From an uncultured Collinsella sp. (GTDB lineage: Bacteria; Actinomycetota; Coriobacteriia; Coriobacteriales; Coriobacteriaceae): a stretch of DNA of 9,220 nucleotides. Position numbers and translations under genes: made by a program. The notes under the pieces were generated by a model, which made no database searches, was not told where the DNA came from, and saw nothing but the letters and a program-made list of their open reading frames with translations. The stretch lies in NCBI GenBank assembly GCA_900756725.1, contig CAAELJ010000101.1, forward strand, positions 1-9,220. The letters are read 5' to 3'. Shown piece by piece: positions 1 to 5,500 of the stretch; within the stretch, counting starts at the first letter, position 1, and each line of letters opens with the position of its first letter.

Positions 1-3
1 ACA

Positions 4-34
4 TGGTGCAAACAAACCTGGCCCCCTTGCACCA
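4..34. repeat. 8-bp inverted repeat downstream of the ATPase gene
   Basis: The arms TGGTGCAA (4-11) and TTGCACCA (27-34) are perfect reverse complements around a 15-base G/C-rich loop. A further GGCACC lies at 41-46, so the GGTGC motif recurs in this short stretch. It lies about 40 bp past the stop of the minus-strand ATPase gene. There is no U-tract, so it is not a clear intrinsic terminator. It could be part of a dispersed intergenic repeat that continues beyond the window edge. Confidence 0.35.
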
Positions 35-74
35 ATCCGTGGCACCGGGCAGCGGACACACGGCGTGCCGCCCC

Positions 75-1379
75 TTAACACCCCAACGCGCGAACGGGTA
101 TCACGTAGATACCGTCCTCGACCTCGCGGGCGTACTCACCCACCCCCACAATCACGGCCATAAACTCCGGTTCGCGTGTGCGTGAACGAGGATTTCCACA
201 GACCTTCTTGCGAACGCGCTTGAGGCTCTCGACGCCGGCGTTCGCTTTATCTTCACTCACCTTAATCTCAAAGGCGGCCCACCGTCCGTCGGCTAGCTGC
301 ACGATAGCATCGCACTCAAGACCCGAATCGTCGCGATAATAGCGCACGGGCGTGCTATCCAGCAGGTCGAGCGAACGTGCGTAGACCGAAAGGTCGCGTA
401 TGACCAAATTCTCAAACAACAGACCGAATGTCCGCCAGTCGGCAAGCAGCGCCTGCGAGGACATACCTAGCAAGGCGCAAGCAAGGCTCGGATCTGCCAG
501 ATAGCGCTTGGGCTTGACGGTAAAGCGCCGTTTGTCGCGCGCGGCGGGAACCCAACCGGGAACCTCCTCGAGAATAAACATGCCTTTGAGGGCATCCAGG
601 TACCTGCGCACCTTGGTCTCATCGGCAAACGCTGCGGGTTTCTCCTCGGCACCGAACATATCCATAAGAATCGTTTTATACGTGGTTGCCTGTCCCAGAT
701 TGCGCGCGATCGATGCGGAGACTCGACGAGCAATATCGGGGTCGAGACCGACCGCCGGGAAGCTGCTCGAAAACGTGGTGTTGAGATATTCGCGGGCGAT
801 GAGCTGGGCGTCAGCCGAAACCATATCGATCGCCTCGGGCCAGCCGCCGCGGCAAGCGGCTTCGACAAGCCCCGGCGTATCGCCATTGCACCGGCAGGGC
901 TCAAAACGATGCTCAAACAAGCCCGCCAGGCTCACCTTGCCGTTGGACTCACCTGTCTCGGCAAGCGTCATGGGGTGCATGCGGACGCGGCCGATGCGGC
1001 CGGCTCCACTATGCGCGGGCGCCTCCGCCTTTGAGCCAAACGCAGGCGTGGCGGAACCCGTGAGGATATAGGCGCCGCGCGTACCCCGGGTGCGGTCGAC
1101 CTCGTGTCTAACGTAGTCCCAAATCTGGGGAACGCGCTGCCACTCATCGATAATATGCGGACGGTCTCCCAGCAACATCATCGCCGGGTCGGCACGCGCG
1201 AGGTCGAGATTCTCGTCGACATACGAGGCGGACGCCCCGTGCTCGAGCGCGGCCCACGTCTTGCCGCACCACTTGGTGCCCGCAATCTCGACCGCGCCAA
1301 AGACACGAAGGTAGCGCTCGATTTGCGCATCCACGATACGTGGGATGTATCCGTCCCGATGTAGCCTCTCGCCTGCCAT
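75..1379 (-). CDS. AAA_14 / DUF4143-family ATPase with C-terminal nuclease-like domain
   Basis: The 434-residue protein has the usual layout of the AAA_14-DUF4143 family. The Walker A motif is GTKWCGKT (residues 34-41), with the KWCGKT form typical of this family. The Walker B-like motif is HIIDE (75-79), followed by a sensor-like ILTGSA (105-110) and the family segment GRIGRVRMHPMTLAE (127-141). A helical middle region (about 190-300) leads into LFENLVIRDL (321-330). The C-terminal segment has E355-x-D357 and E371-I-K373 in beta-strand context, which resembles a PD-(D/E)XK nuclease core. The ATG at 1379 gives the family's standard N-terminus (YIPRIVD), although the ribosome site is only a G-rich run. 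Such ATPases are widespread in gut bacteria, often patchily distributed, and their function is not established. A terminator separates the gene from its upstream neighbour, and the 23-bp-period repeats sit 60 bp before its start, so it is probably transcribed and regulated alone. The family call is firm; the role is unknown. Confidence 0.9.
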   Translation of the reverse strand: MAGERLHRDGYIPRIVDAQIERYLRVFGAVEIAGTKWCGKTWAALEHGASASYVDENLDLARADPAMMLLGDRPHIIDEWQRVPQIWDYVRHEVDRTRGTRGAYILTGSATPAFGSKAEAPAHSGAGRIGRVRMHPMTLAETGESNGKVSLAGLFEHRFEPCRCNGDTPGLVEAACRGGWPEAIDMVSADAQLIAREYLNTTFSSSFPAVGLDPDIARRVSASIARNLGQATTYKTILMDMFGAEEKPAAFADETKVRRYLDALKGMFILEEVPGWVPAARDKRRFTVKPKRYLADPSLACALLGMSSQALLADWRTFGLLFENLVIRDLSVYARSLDLLDSTPVRYYRDDSGLECDAIVQLADGRWAAFEIKVSEDKANAGVESLKRVRKKVCGNPRSRTREPEFMAVIVGVGEYAREVEDGIYVIPVRALGC

Positions 1380-1438
1380 GAGCCACCCCCGCAGATTTCC
1401 AGTTCCTGCTTTCTGATTCTTCTATTCCACTGTAGCAA

Positions 1439-1519
1439 ATTCGGATTTTCGGGTGGTTGCGATTCGGATTTTCGTGTTCATATAATTCGGATTTTCTGGT
1501 GCATGAGATTCGGATTTTC
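1439..1519 (-). repeat. Four perfect 12-bp direct repeats, exact 23-bp period, upstream of the ATPase gene
   Basis: The 12-mer ATTCGGATTTTC (GAAAATCCGAAT on the minus strand) occurs at 1439-1450, 1462-1473, 1485-1496 and 1508-1519. All four copies are identical. The three 11-bp spacers differ in sequence, so only the 12-mers are conserved. The period of 23 bp is a little over two helical turns, placing successive sites on neighbouring faces of the helix. The array ends 60 bp upstream of the minus-strand ATPase start and begins about 30 bp past the terminator of the preceding gene. By position it is best read as a promoter or operator array for the ATPase gene, possibly bound by the ATPase itself or a linked regulator; that is inference. 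Confidence 0.85.
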
Positions 1520-1551
1520 TGAACCCGCTGGTCAGGGGCACCTCTTATCGA

Positions 1552-1588
1552 CAAAAAGGCGGGGAGCACCGATACGGCACTCCCCGCC
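1552..1588 (-). terminator. Intrinsic terminator of the flavin oxidoreductase gene
   Basis: Read on the minus strand, a perfect 9-bp G/C-rich stem (GGCGGGGAG at 1558-1566 pairing with CTCCCCGCC at 1580-1588) closes a 13-base loop. It is followed directly by TTTTTG (1552-1557). It lies 26 bp past the oxidoreductase stop codon and separates that gene from the downstream ATPase. Confidence 0.9.
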
Positions 1589-1614
1589 CACTCAATACGC
1601 GATAGCTTTCTCGA

Positions 1615-3645
1615 CTACAGCTCGTTGGCCGCGTGATACGCCGTGCGAATGGCGCTCGCGATGTCGGCGGTACGCTCGCCCGAGCAGTCGCCCACGCAGG
1701 TCACGGGCACCGTCACGCCGTCCAGGTCAAACGCGTTGGCCTTGGAACCCACGGCCATCACCACGTAATCGCAGGCGATCTTCACCGGCTCCTCGGCGCC
1801 GTCCTCGGTGGTGCGAATGGCCTCCACGCCCTCATCAGTAATGGCGGTCAGGCGGGTCTTCACGTGCTGCTCCACGTTATGCTCGGCAAAGTCGCTCATG
1901 ATCAGCGGCAGAATGGTCTCGGACTCGCCCGCGGCAATCTTGTCGAGCATCTCCACAATCGCCACCTCGCAGCCGTGCTGCAGCAGGTACTCGGCAGTCT
2001 CGGTGCCCACCAGGCCACCGCCAATGACGGCGACGCGGCCCGTAAGCTCCACCTTGCCGGCCAGCACGTCCCAGCTCGAGACGACCTTGTCCGAATCGGC
2101 ACCCGGAACGGGAATGAGCACGTCGTGCGCGCCCACGGCCACAATCGCGGCGTCAGCGGCGTTGAGGTCCTCGGCGGTAGCGGCATGGTTGAGCTCGACC
2201 TTCACGCCCAGGCCAGGCAGAATCTTCTCGTAATACTCGACCGAGCGCATAATCTCGTCCTTGCGCGGAGGCGCAGCCGCCAGCACGACCTGGCCGCCCA
2301 GATAATCGCTCGCCTCGTAGACAGTCACATCGTAGCCGCGCTTGGCCGCCACGCGCGCGGCCTCCAGACCGGCAATACCGCCGCCCACCACGGCAATCTT
2401 CTTGTCGCCCTCGCCCGGCTTGATGGCGATGGTCGCCTCGTCGCCGTTCTCGGCATTAAGCACGCACGAGATGTACTTGCGGTTTTGAATCGCGTCGACA
2501 CAGCCCTTATTGCAGTTGAGGCACTCGCGAATGGGCTCGCCCGTGGCGGCCTTCAGCGCAATGTCGGGGTCGCACATGAGCGAGCGGCCATAGGCGACGA
2601 TGTCGGCAGAGCCATCCTCCAGGATCTTCTCGCCGGCCTCGACCGAGACCACGCGGCCGACGGTTGCCACCGGCACGGAGACCAGGGCCTTGACGCGCTC
2701 GGCCACCGGCAGCGTCCAGTTGTAGGGCATGGCACCCATGGGCGGAATGGTATCGCCCATGTTGCCGGTGTGGTTGGCCTGTGCAACCTGGATCATATCG
2801 ATGCCCGCGCTCTCGAGCAGCTTGGCAAACTCGCAGGCCTCGTCGGGCTGCAGGCCGCCCTTACCGCGCGGCGTGCCGTCGGGGTTCTCCATGATCACGG
2901 GGAGCTTGTACTCCACCATCAGCTGCGGCGCGGCTTCCTTAATGGCAGCGACGACCTCCAGCGCGTAGCGAACGCGGTTCTCGAACGAGCCACCGTACTC
3001 GTCGGTGCGCTTGTTGAGGATGGCCGAGCACAGCGAACCCACCAGGCGGTCGCCGTGGACCTCGATGGCGTCGATGCCGGCCTGCTGCGCGCGAGCGGCC
3101 GAGGCAGCGATGGCCTCCTTGATCTGGGTGAGCTGCTCTACGCTCGCCTCGTTCACGAAGTGCTGCATATCGTGGTGCAGCTTGGCATAGGCCTGCTTGC
3201 GGATCTCGTTGGACTCGGCCATCTTGGCGGCAAAGGTCCCCTCGTCACCGGCGGCCTTGGCTTCCTGCGCGGCCTTGGCGGCGGCCATGGATCCCATGAC
3301 CATGCGGCCGACGCCGGGCACGTCGTACTCGGGGTGGAACAGCTGCAGCGCGACCTTGGCACCGTGCTTGTGGACGGCGTCGGCCAGGGCCTTAAACGTG
3401 GGGATCTGGGCGTCAGTCGCCAGCTTGGGCGTGGGGCTCGCGGTCATGACGGGAGCGACGTCGCCGATGACGATGTAGCTCACGCCGCCACGGGCCAGAC
3501 GCTCGTAAAAAGCCAGGCTGCGCTCGCCAATGGAGCCGTCGCGCTCCTCGTAGCCGGTGGTCAGCGGCGGGAACATAATGCGGTTTTTGAGCTCAAGGGG
3601 GCCAACCGTAATGGGCTGGAGCAGCTTGGATGCAGGTGCGGTCAT
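1615..3645 (-). CDS. NADH:flavin oxidoreductase, Old Yellow Enzyme barrel + 4Fe-4S + FAD/NAD domains
   Basis: The 676-residue protein has the multidomain plan of 2,4-dienoyl-CoA reductase, 2-enoate reductase and BaiCD/BaiH-like enzymes: NAD(P)H electrons pass via FAD and a 4Fe-4S cluster to FMN, which reduces an activated C=C bond. An FMN-barrel N-terminus (PITVGPLELKNR) leads to TDEYGGSFENR and VGRVVSVEAGEKIL. Cluster cysteines are C375, C378, C382 and C394 (CX2CX3CX11C, the dienoyl-CoA reductase spacing). The FAD motif is VVGGGIAGLEAA (419-430), the NAD motif VIGGGLVGTETA (540-551), and the late FAD contact TCVGDC (649-654). The barrel is unusual: after IEVHG the usual AHGYL..QFL segment, which carries the catalytic Tyr, reads DRLVGSLCSAILN and is about two residues shorter. 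There is also an Ala/Lys/Glu-rich helical stretch at about 118-165. The ATG at 3645 is preferred because GAGAGG lies 7 bases ahead of it but only 1-2 bases ahead of the in-frame ATG at 3651. The cytoplasmic redox role is firm; the substrate is unknown. Confidence 0.9.
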   Translation of the reverse strand: MTAPASKLLQPITVGPLELKNRIMFPPLTTGYEERDGSIGERSLAFYERLARGGVSYIVIGDVAPVMTASPTPKLATDAQIPTFKALADAVHKHGAKVALQLFHPEYDVPGVGRMVMGSMAAAKAAQEAKAAGDEGTFAAKMAESNEIRKQAYAKLHHDMQHFVNEASVEQLTQIKEAIAASAARAQQAGIDAIEVHGDRLVGSLCSAILNKRTDEYGGSFENRVRYALEVVAAIKEAAPQLMVEYKLPVIMENPDGTPRGKGGLQPDEACEFAKLLESAGIDMIQVAQANHTGNMGDTIPPMGAMPYNWTLPVAERVKALVSVPVATVGRVVSVEAGEKILEDGSADIVAYGRSLMCDPDIALKAATGEPIRECLNCNKGCVDAIQNRKYISCVLNAENGDEATIAIKPGEGDKKIAVVGGGIAGLEAARVAAKRGYDVTVYEASDYLGGQVVLAAAPPRKDEIMRSVEYYEKILPGLGVKVELNHAATAEDLNAADAAIVAVGAHDVLIPVPGADSDKVVSSWDVLAGKVELTGRVAVIGGGLVGTETAEYLLQHGCEVAIVEMLDKIAAGESETILPLIMSDFAEHNVEQHVKTRLTAITDEGVEAIRTTEDGAEEPVKIACDYVVMAVGSKANAFDLDGVTVPVTCVGDCSGERTADIASAIRTAYHAANEL

Positions 3646-3652
3646 GGACATT

Positions 3653-3658
3653 CCTCTC
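3653..3658 (-). promoter_or_regulatory. Ribosome binding site deciding the oxidoreductase start
   Basis: GAGAGG on the minus strand lies 7 bases before the ATG at 3645-3643. The alternative in-frame ATG at 3651-3649 almost abuts this site, so the inner start is favoured and the protein loses two residues at its N-terminus. Confidence 0.65.
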
Positions 3659-3690
3659 TTGTAGGCGCGGCGGCGATGATGCCGCGTAGT

Positions 3691-3719
3691 TGTCTAGAGG
3701 ATATGGCATGGGAATACAA
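3691..3719 (-). promoter_or_regulatory. Candidate sigma-70-type promoter of the oxidoreductase gene
   Basis: On the minus strand, TTGTAT (3719-3714) and TAGACA (3696-3691) are separated by exactly 17 bp. They match the -35 and -10 consensus at 4 and 3 positions. The implied start near 3684 would give a leader of roughly 40 bases, which includes a small GCGGC/GCCGC hairpin (3670-3685). The matches are modest, so this is a candidate only. Confidence 0.35.
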
Positions 3720-3787
3720 CAGCGCAACGGAAATCGGCGGATAGCAGGTGGCGGCAGGTGGATGGGGCGTGGCGGCCCGTCGATTTG

Positions 3788-4164
3788 TCTCAATCTGTAA
3801 CAGTAAGACCCTATTTTGCCGAGCAACTGTTACAGATTGAGACAAACCAAAACCGTCCCGGCGGAAAATCTCAATCTGTAACATCTACAGGCCAAAAACG
3901 ACCCTAGATGTTACAGATCGAGACAATAGAAACCATCCCAACAAAACGTCTCGATCTGTAACATCTATCGACCAAAACCGGCCCTAGGCGTTACAGATCG
4001 AGACAAACCAAACCCGCCTGCTAGAAAATCTCAATCTGTAACAGCTGCTCGGCAAAATGAGCCCCAGATGTTACAGGTCGAGACAAACGGGACCCAACCC
4101 ACCGGTATATCTCGATCTGTAACACCTAGCCGCCCAAATCGGGTCTAGATGTTACAGATTGAGA
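3788..4164. repeat. Array of five 55-bp inverted-repeat units (ten 15-bp arms, alternating orientation)
   Basis: The arm TCTCRATCTGTAACA and its reverse complement alternate ten times, starting at 3788, 3828, 3869, 3909, 3949, 3989, 4029, 4069, 4110 and 4150. Every step is 40 or 41 bp. Paired, they form five units of exactly 55 bp (3788-3842, 3869-3923, 3949-4003, 4029-4083, 4110-4164), each with 15-bp arms and a 25-base loop, separated by 25-26-bp linkers. In unit 1 complementarity extends to perfect 21-bp arms (3784-3804 and 3826-3846). Later units carry single arm changes, mostly A/G at arm position 5. Loops share a central CCAAAA-like core, and the unit 1 loop is that core inverted: its reverse complement shares TGCTCGGCAAAAT with unit 4. 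Linkers tend to begin CAAA and end AAAA. This fills most of the roughly 600-bp gene-free stretch between the oxidoreductase and the tRNA gene. No coding potential is evident; the function is unknown. Confidence 0.9.
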
Positions 4165-4214
4165 TTTTGTTTGAGAGACCGAGAATTGGACCGAAAACAC
4201 GGTCCCGGAATATC

Positions 4215-4244
4215 AAAAAAGCTCGCCGGCTAGGCCGACGAGCT
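4215..4244 (-). terminator. Intrinsic terminator of the initiator tRNA gene
   Basis: On the minus strand, AGCTCGTCGG (4244-4235) pairs with CCGGCGAGCT (4229-4220), a 10-bp stem with one G-U wobble and a 5-base loop. It is followed by six T residues (4220-4215, one shared with the stem end). It begins about 10 bases past the CCA end of the tRNA, so it ends the tRNA transcript before the repeat array. Confidence 0.85.
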
Positions 4245-4253
4245 GCAAGTTCT

Positions 4254-4330
4254 TGGTCGCGGGGGCAGGATTTGAACCTACGACCTCCGGGTTATGAGCC
4301 CGGCGAGCTACCAGACTGCTCCACCCCGCA
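4254..4330 (-). tRNA. Initiator tRNA-Met (fMet), anticodon CAT
   Basis: The 77-base gene folds as a complete cloverleaf with an encoded CCA end. The D stem is GAGC/GCTC, the anticodon loop CTCATAA, and the T arm GTAGG-TTCAAAT-CCTGC. It is the initiator and not the elongator tRNA-Met. The anticodon stem has the three consecutive G-C pairs (GGG 29-31 with CCC 39-41), the D stem has A11-U24, and position 1 is not in a Watson-Crick pair with 72. Here the 1:72 pair is U1 and G72, whereas many bacterial initiators have C1 and A72. The remaining acceptor stem GCGGGG/CCCCGC is intact. The gene stands alone, with its own promoter-like sequence and a strong terminator. Confidence 0.95.
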
Positions 4331-4361
4331 ATGTCTGGGCGCCTCATGTGCGCAAGAAAGA

Positions 4362-4390
4362 ATATTACGTGGGAGTTCGGTAAACGGCAA
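4362..4390 (-). promoter_or_regulatory. Candidate promoter of the initiator tRNA gene
   Basis: On the minus strand, TTGCCG (4390-4385) and TAATAT (4367-4362) are separated by exactly 17 bp, each matching four of six consensus positions. The predicted start near 4355 leaves a 5' leader of about 25 bases before the tRNA, a normal length for RNase P processing. Confidence 0.55.
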
Positions 4391-4482
4391 GGAAAATCTC
4401 GTAGAGCATAATTCCTTCATATTTAAACCCCTCAGTCCATATCACCGTAAACGAATCGCAGCCGAGCGCCGTCGACGGCACG

Positions 4483-4490
4483 TATACAAT
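4483..4490 (+). promoter_or_regulatory. Candidate -10 element for coaX
   Basis: TATACAAT stands out in otherwise G/C-rich sequence, about 37 bp before the coaX ATG. No convincing -35 hexamer is seen 16-18 bp upstream. The stretch 4331-4526 otherwise holds only the divergent tRNA promoter and nothing else I recognise. Confidence 0.4.
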
Positions 4491-4526
4491 GGTGCGCGTC
4501 CTTTTACGCCGACACCGGGAGTAGAC

Positions 4527-5300
4527 ATGCTGCTCGCTATCGATATGGGAAACACGCAGACGGCCATGGGCCTGTTTGACGGAGACGAGCTGGTGCAGTC
4601 GTGGCGCATGCCCACCGACCGCTCCTATACCGCCGACGAGATCCACGTGCGTCTGATGGGTTTCTTTAAGATGTACGGCCTCTCGCTCGATGCGGTCGAC
4701 GCAATCGCTTTTGCCGGCGTGGTGCCGCAGCTCTCGCGCGAATGGCACGCCGTGGCCGACCGCATTGCCGCAGACACCATCGTCATCGGGCCGCAGACGG
4801 CCGCGGTGACCAAGCTGCGCGCGGCGCGCCCCCAGGCCGTGGGCGCCGACCGCGTCGCCAACGCCGTTGCGGCCGAGACCTTCTACGGCGCCCCGGCGAT
4901 CGTGGTGGACTTTGGCACCGCAACCAATATCGACGTCATCGATGAGGACGGTTATTACATTGGCGGAGCGATCGCGCCGGGCATCCGCATCTCCATGGAC
5001 GCGCTTGCCGCCCGTGCCGCCAAGCTCGCCAGCGTGCCGCTCGAGGCGCCCGAGCACGCCATCGGTCGCGACACCGAGGAATGCATCAAGGTCGGCGCCG
5101 TGATGGGCGCCGCCGCCATGGCCGAGGGCCTGGTCGCGCGCATGAAGCGCGAGCTGGGCCGCGAGGATGCCACCGTTATCGCCACGGGCGGTCTCGCCGG
5201 CATCGTCGCCGATTCGACCGATGCCTTCGACGTGGTCGACGGGCAGCTCACCATCAAGGGCATCTGCGAAATCTACCGCCGCATGCAGGAGCTGGGGTAA
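4527..5300 (+). CDS. coaX: Type III pantothenate kinase
   Basis: The 257-residue protein phosphorylates pantothenate, the first step of coenzyme A synthesis, in the cytoplasm. It has the CoaX signature set in order: the phosphate-loop motif DMGNT (6-10), the substrate loop GADR (106-109), the ATPase-fold motif DFGTATN (128-134), GGAIAPG (146-152) and a late ATG.GG glycine pair (219-222). The length is that of typical CoaX (about 250-260). The reading frame stays open far upstream, through the antisense tRNA region. Only the ATG at 4527 gives the family N-terminus MLLAIDMGNT, and GGGAG (4517-4521) lies 5 bases before it. CoaX usually needs a monovalent cation and is insensitive to CoA feedback (family knowledge). 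The gene converges on the biotin-ligase-fold gene. CoaX and BirA are neighbours or fused in several bacteria, so this proximity may be a remnant of that linkage. Confidence 0.95.
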   Translation: MLLAIDMGNTQTAMGLFDGDELVQSWRMPTDRSYTADEIHVRLMGFFKMYGLSLDAVDAIAFAGVVPQLSREWHAVADRIAADTIVIGPQTAAVTKLRAARPQAVGADRVANAVAAETFYGAPAIVVDFGTATNIDVIDEDGYYIGGAIAPGIRISMDALAARAAKLASVPLEAPEHAIGRDTEECIKVGAVMGAAAMAEGLVARMKRELGREDATVIATGGLAGIVADSTDAFDVVDGQLTIKGICEIYRRMQELG

Positions 5301-5304
5301 GACA

Positions 5305-5334
5305 GGGGCATAAGTCGAGCACGTCCAATGCCCC
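5305..5334 (+). terminator. Hairpin just after coaX, possible weak terminator
   Basis: GGGGCAT (5305-5311) pairs perfectly with ATGCCCC (5328-5334) around a 16-base loop, starting 5 bases past the coaX stop. No T-run follows, so termination here would be inefficient or factor-assisted. Confidence 0.4.
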
Positions 5335-5357
5335 AGCCCCCGCAAACGTTCGCCAAG

Positions 5358-5400
5358 CCTATTCCTCAAAACTGAAAAATTTTCAGTTTTGAGGAATAGG
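5358..5400. repeat. 43-bp near-perfect palindrome in the convergent intergenic gap
   Basis: Two 21-bp arms (5358-5378 and 5380-5400) are exact reverse complements around a single central A at 5379. The arms run from CCTATTCC at the outside to an A/T-rich centre (AAAATTTT type). They are far richer in A/T than the flanking genes. As RNA it would form a very long hairpin in either direction, but no external T-run follows on either strand. It may work as a bidirectional termination or transcript-stabilising hairpin between coaX and the convergent gene, or be a dispersed palindromic repeat. Confidence 0.8.
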
Positions 5401-5430
5401 ACCGACGCGGCCATTCTCTCGGGTCACACA

Positions 5431-5464
5431 GAAGCCCTCCCCGGTGCAGGCCGAAGAGGGCTTC
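5431..5464. terminator. Hairpin downstream of the biotin-ligase-fold gene
   Basis: GAAGCCCTC (5431-5439) pairs perfectly with GAGGGCTTC (5456-5464) around a 16-base loop, about 36 bp past the stop of the minus-strand gene. T-richness is weak on both sides. By position it is a likely bidirectional transcription end for the convergent pair. Confidence 0.45.
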
Positions 5465-5500
5465 GTTGTCATCGTTATCTTTGAGCGCTGGCGCCCCGCG

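Noticed and set aside
1144..1569. Short minus-strand open frame running through the 12-mer repeats
   Set aside because: It overlaps the start of the ATPase gene in another frame, and its apparent repeated peptide is only the DNA repeat read through.
1633..3744. Long open frame on the plus strand opposite the flavin oxidoreductase
   Set aside because: It is a product of G/C-biased codons antisense to a gene with clear domain motifs; the translation is His/Gly/Leu-rich with no recognisable family and no ribosome site.
3784..4168. CRISPR array
   Set aside because: The arms alternate orientation, fillers are related to each other, the repeat is only 15 bp, and no cas genes are present.
4188..4205. 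GGACCG/CGGTCC hairpin between the array and the tRNA terminator, as a further terminator
   Set aside because: It is only a 6-bp stem with no T-run on either strand and does not fit the array arm sequence.
4149..4526. N-terminal extension of CoaX to an upstream in-frame ATG
   Set aside because: It would run antisense through the tRNA gene and add residues not found in CoaX; the ATG at 4527 has a ribosome site and the family N-terminus.
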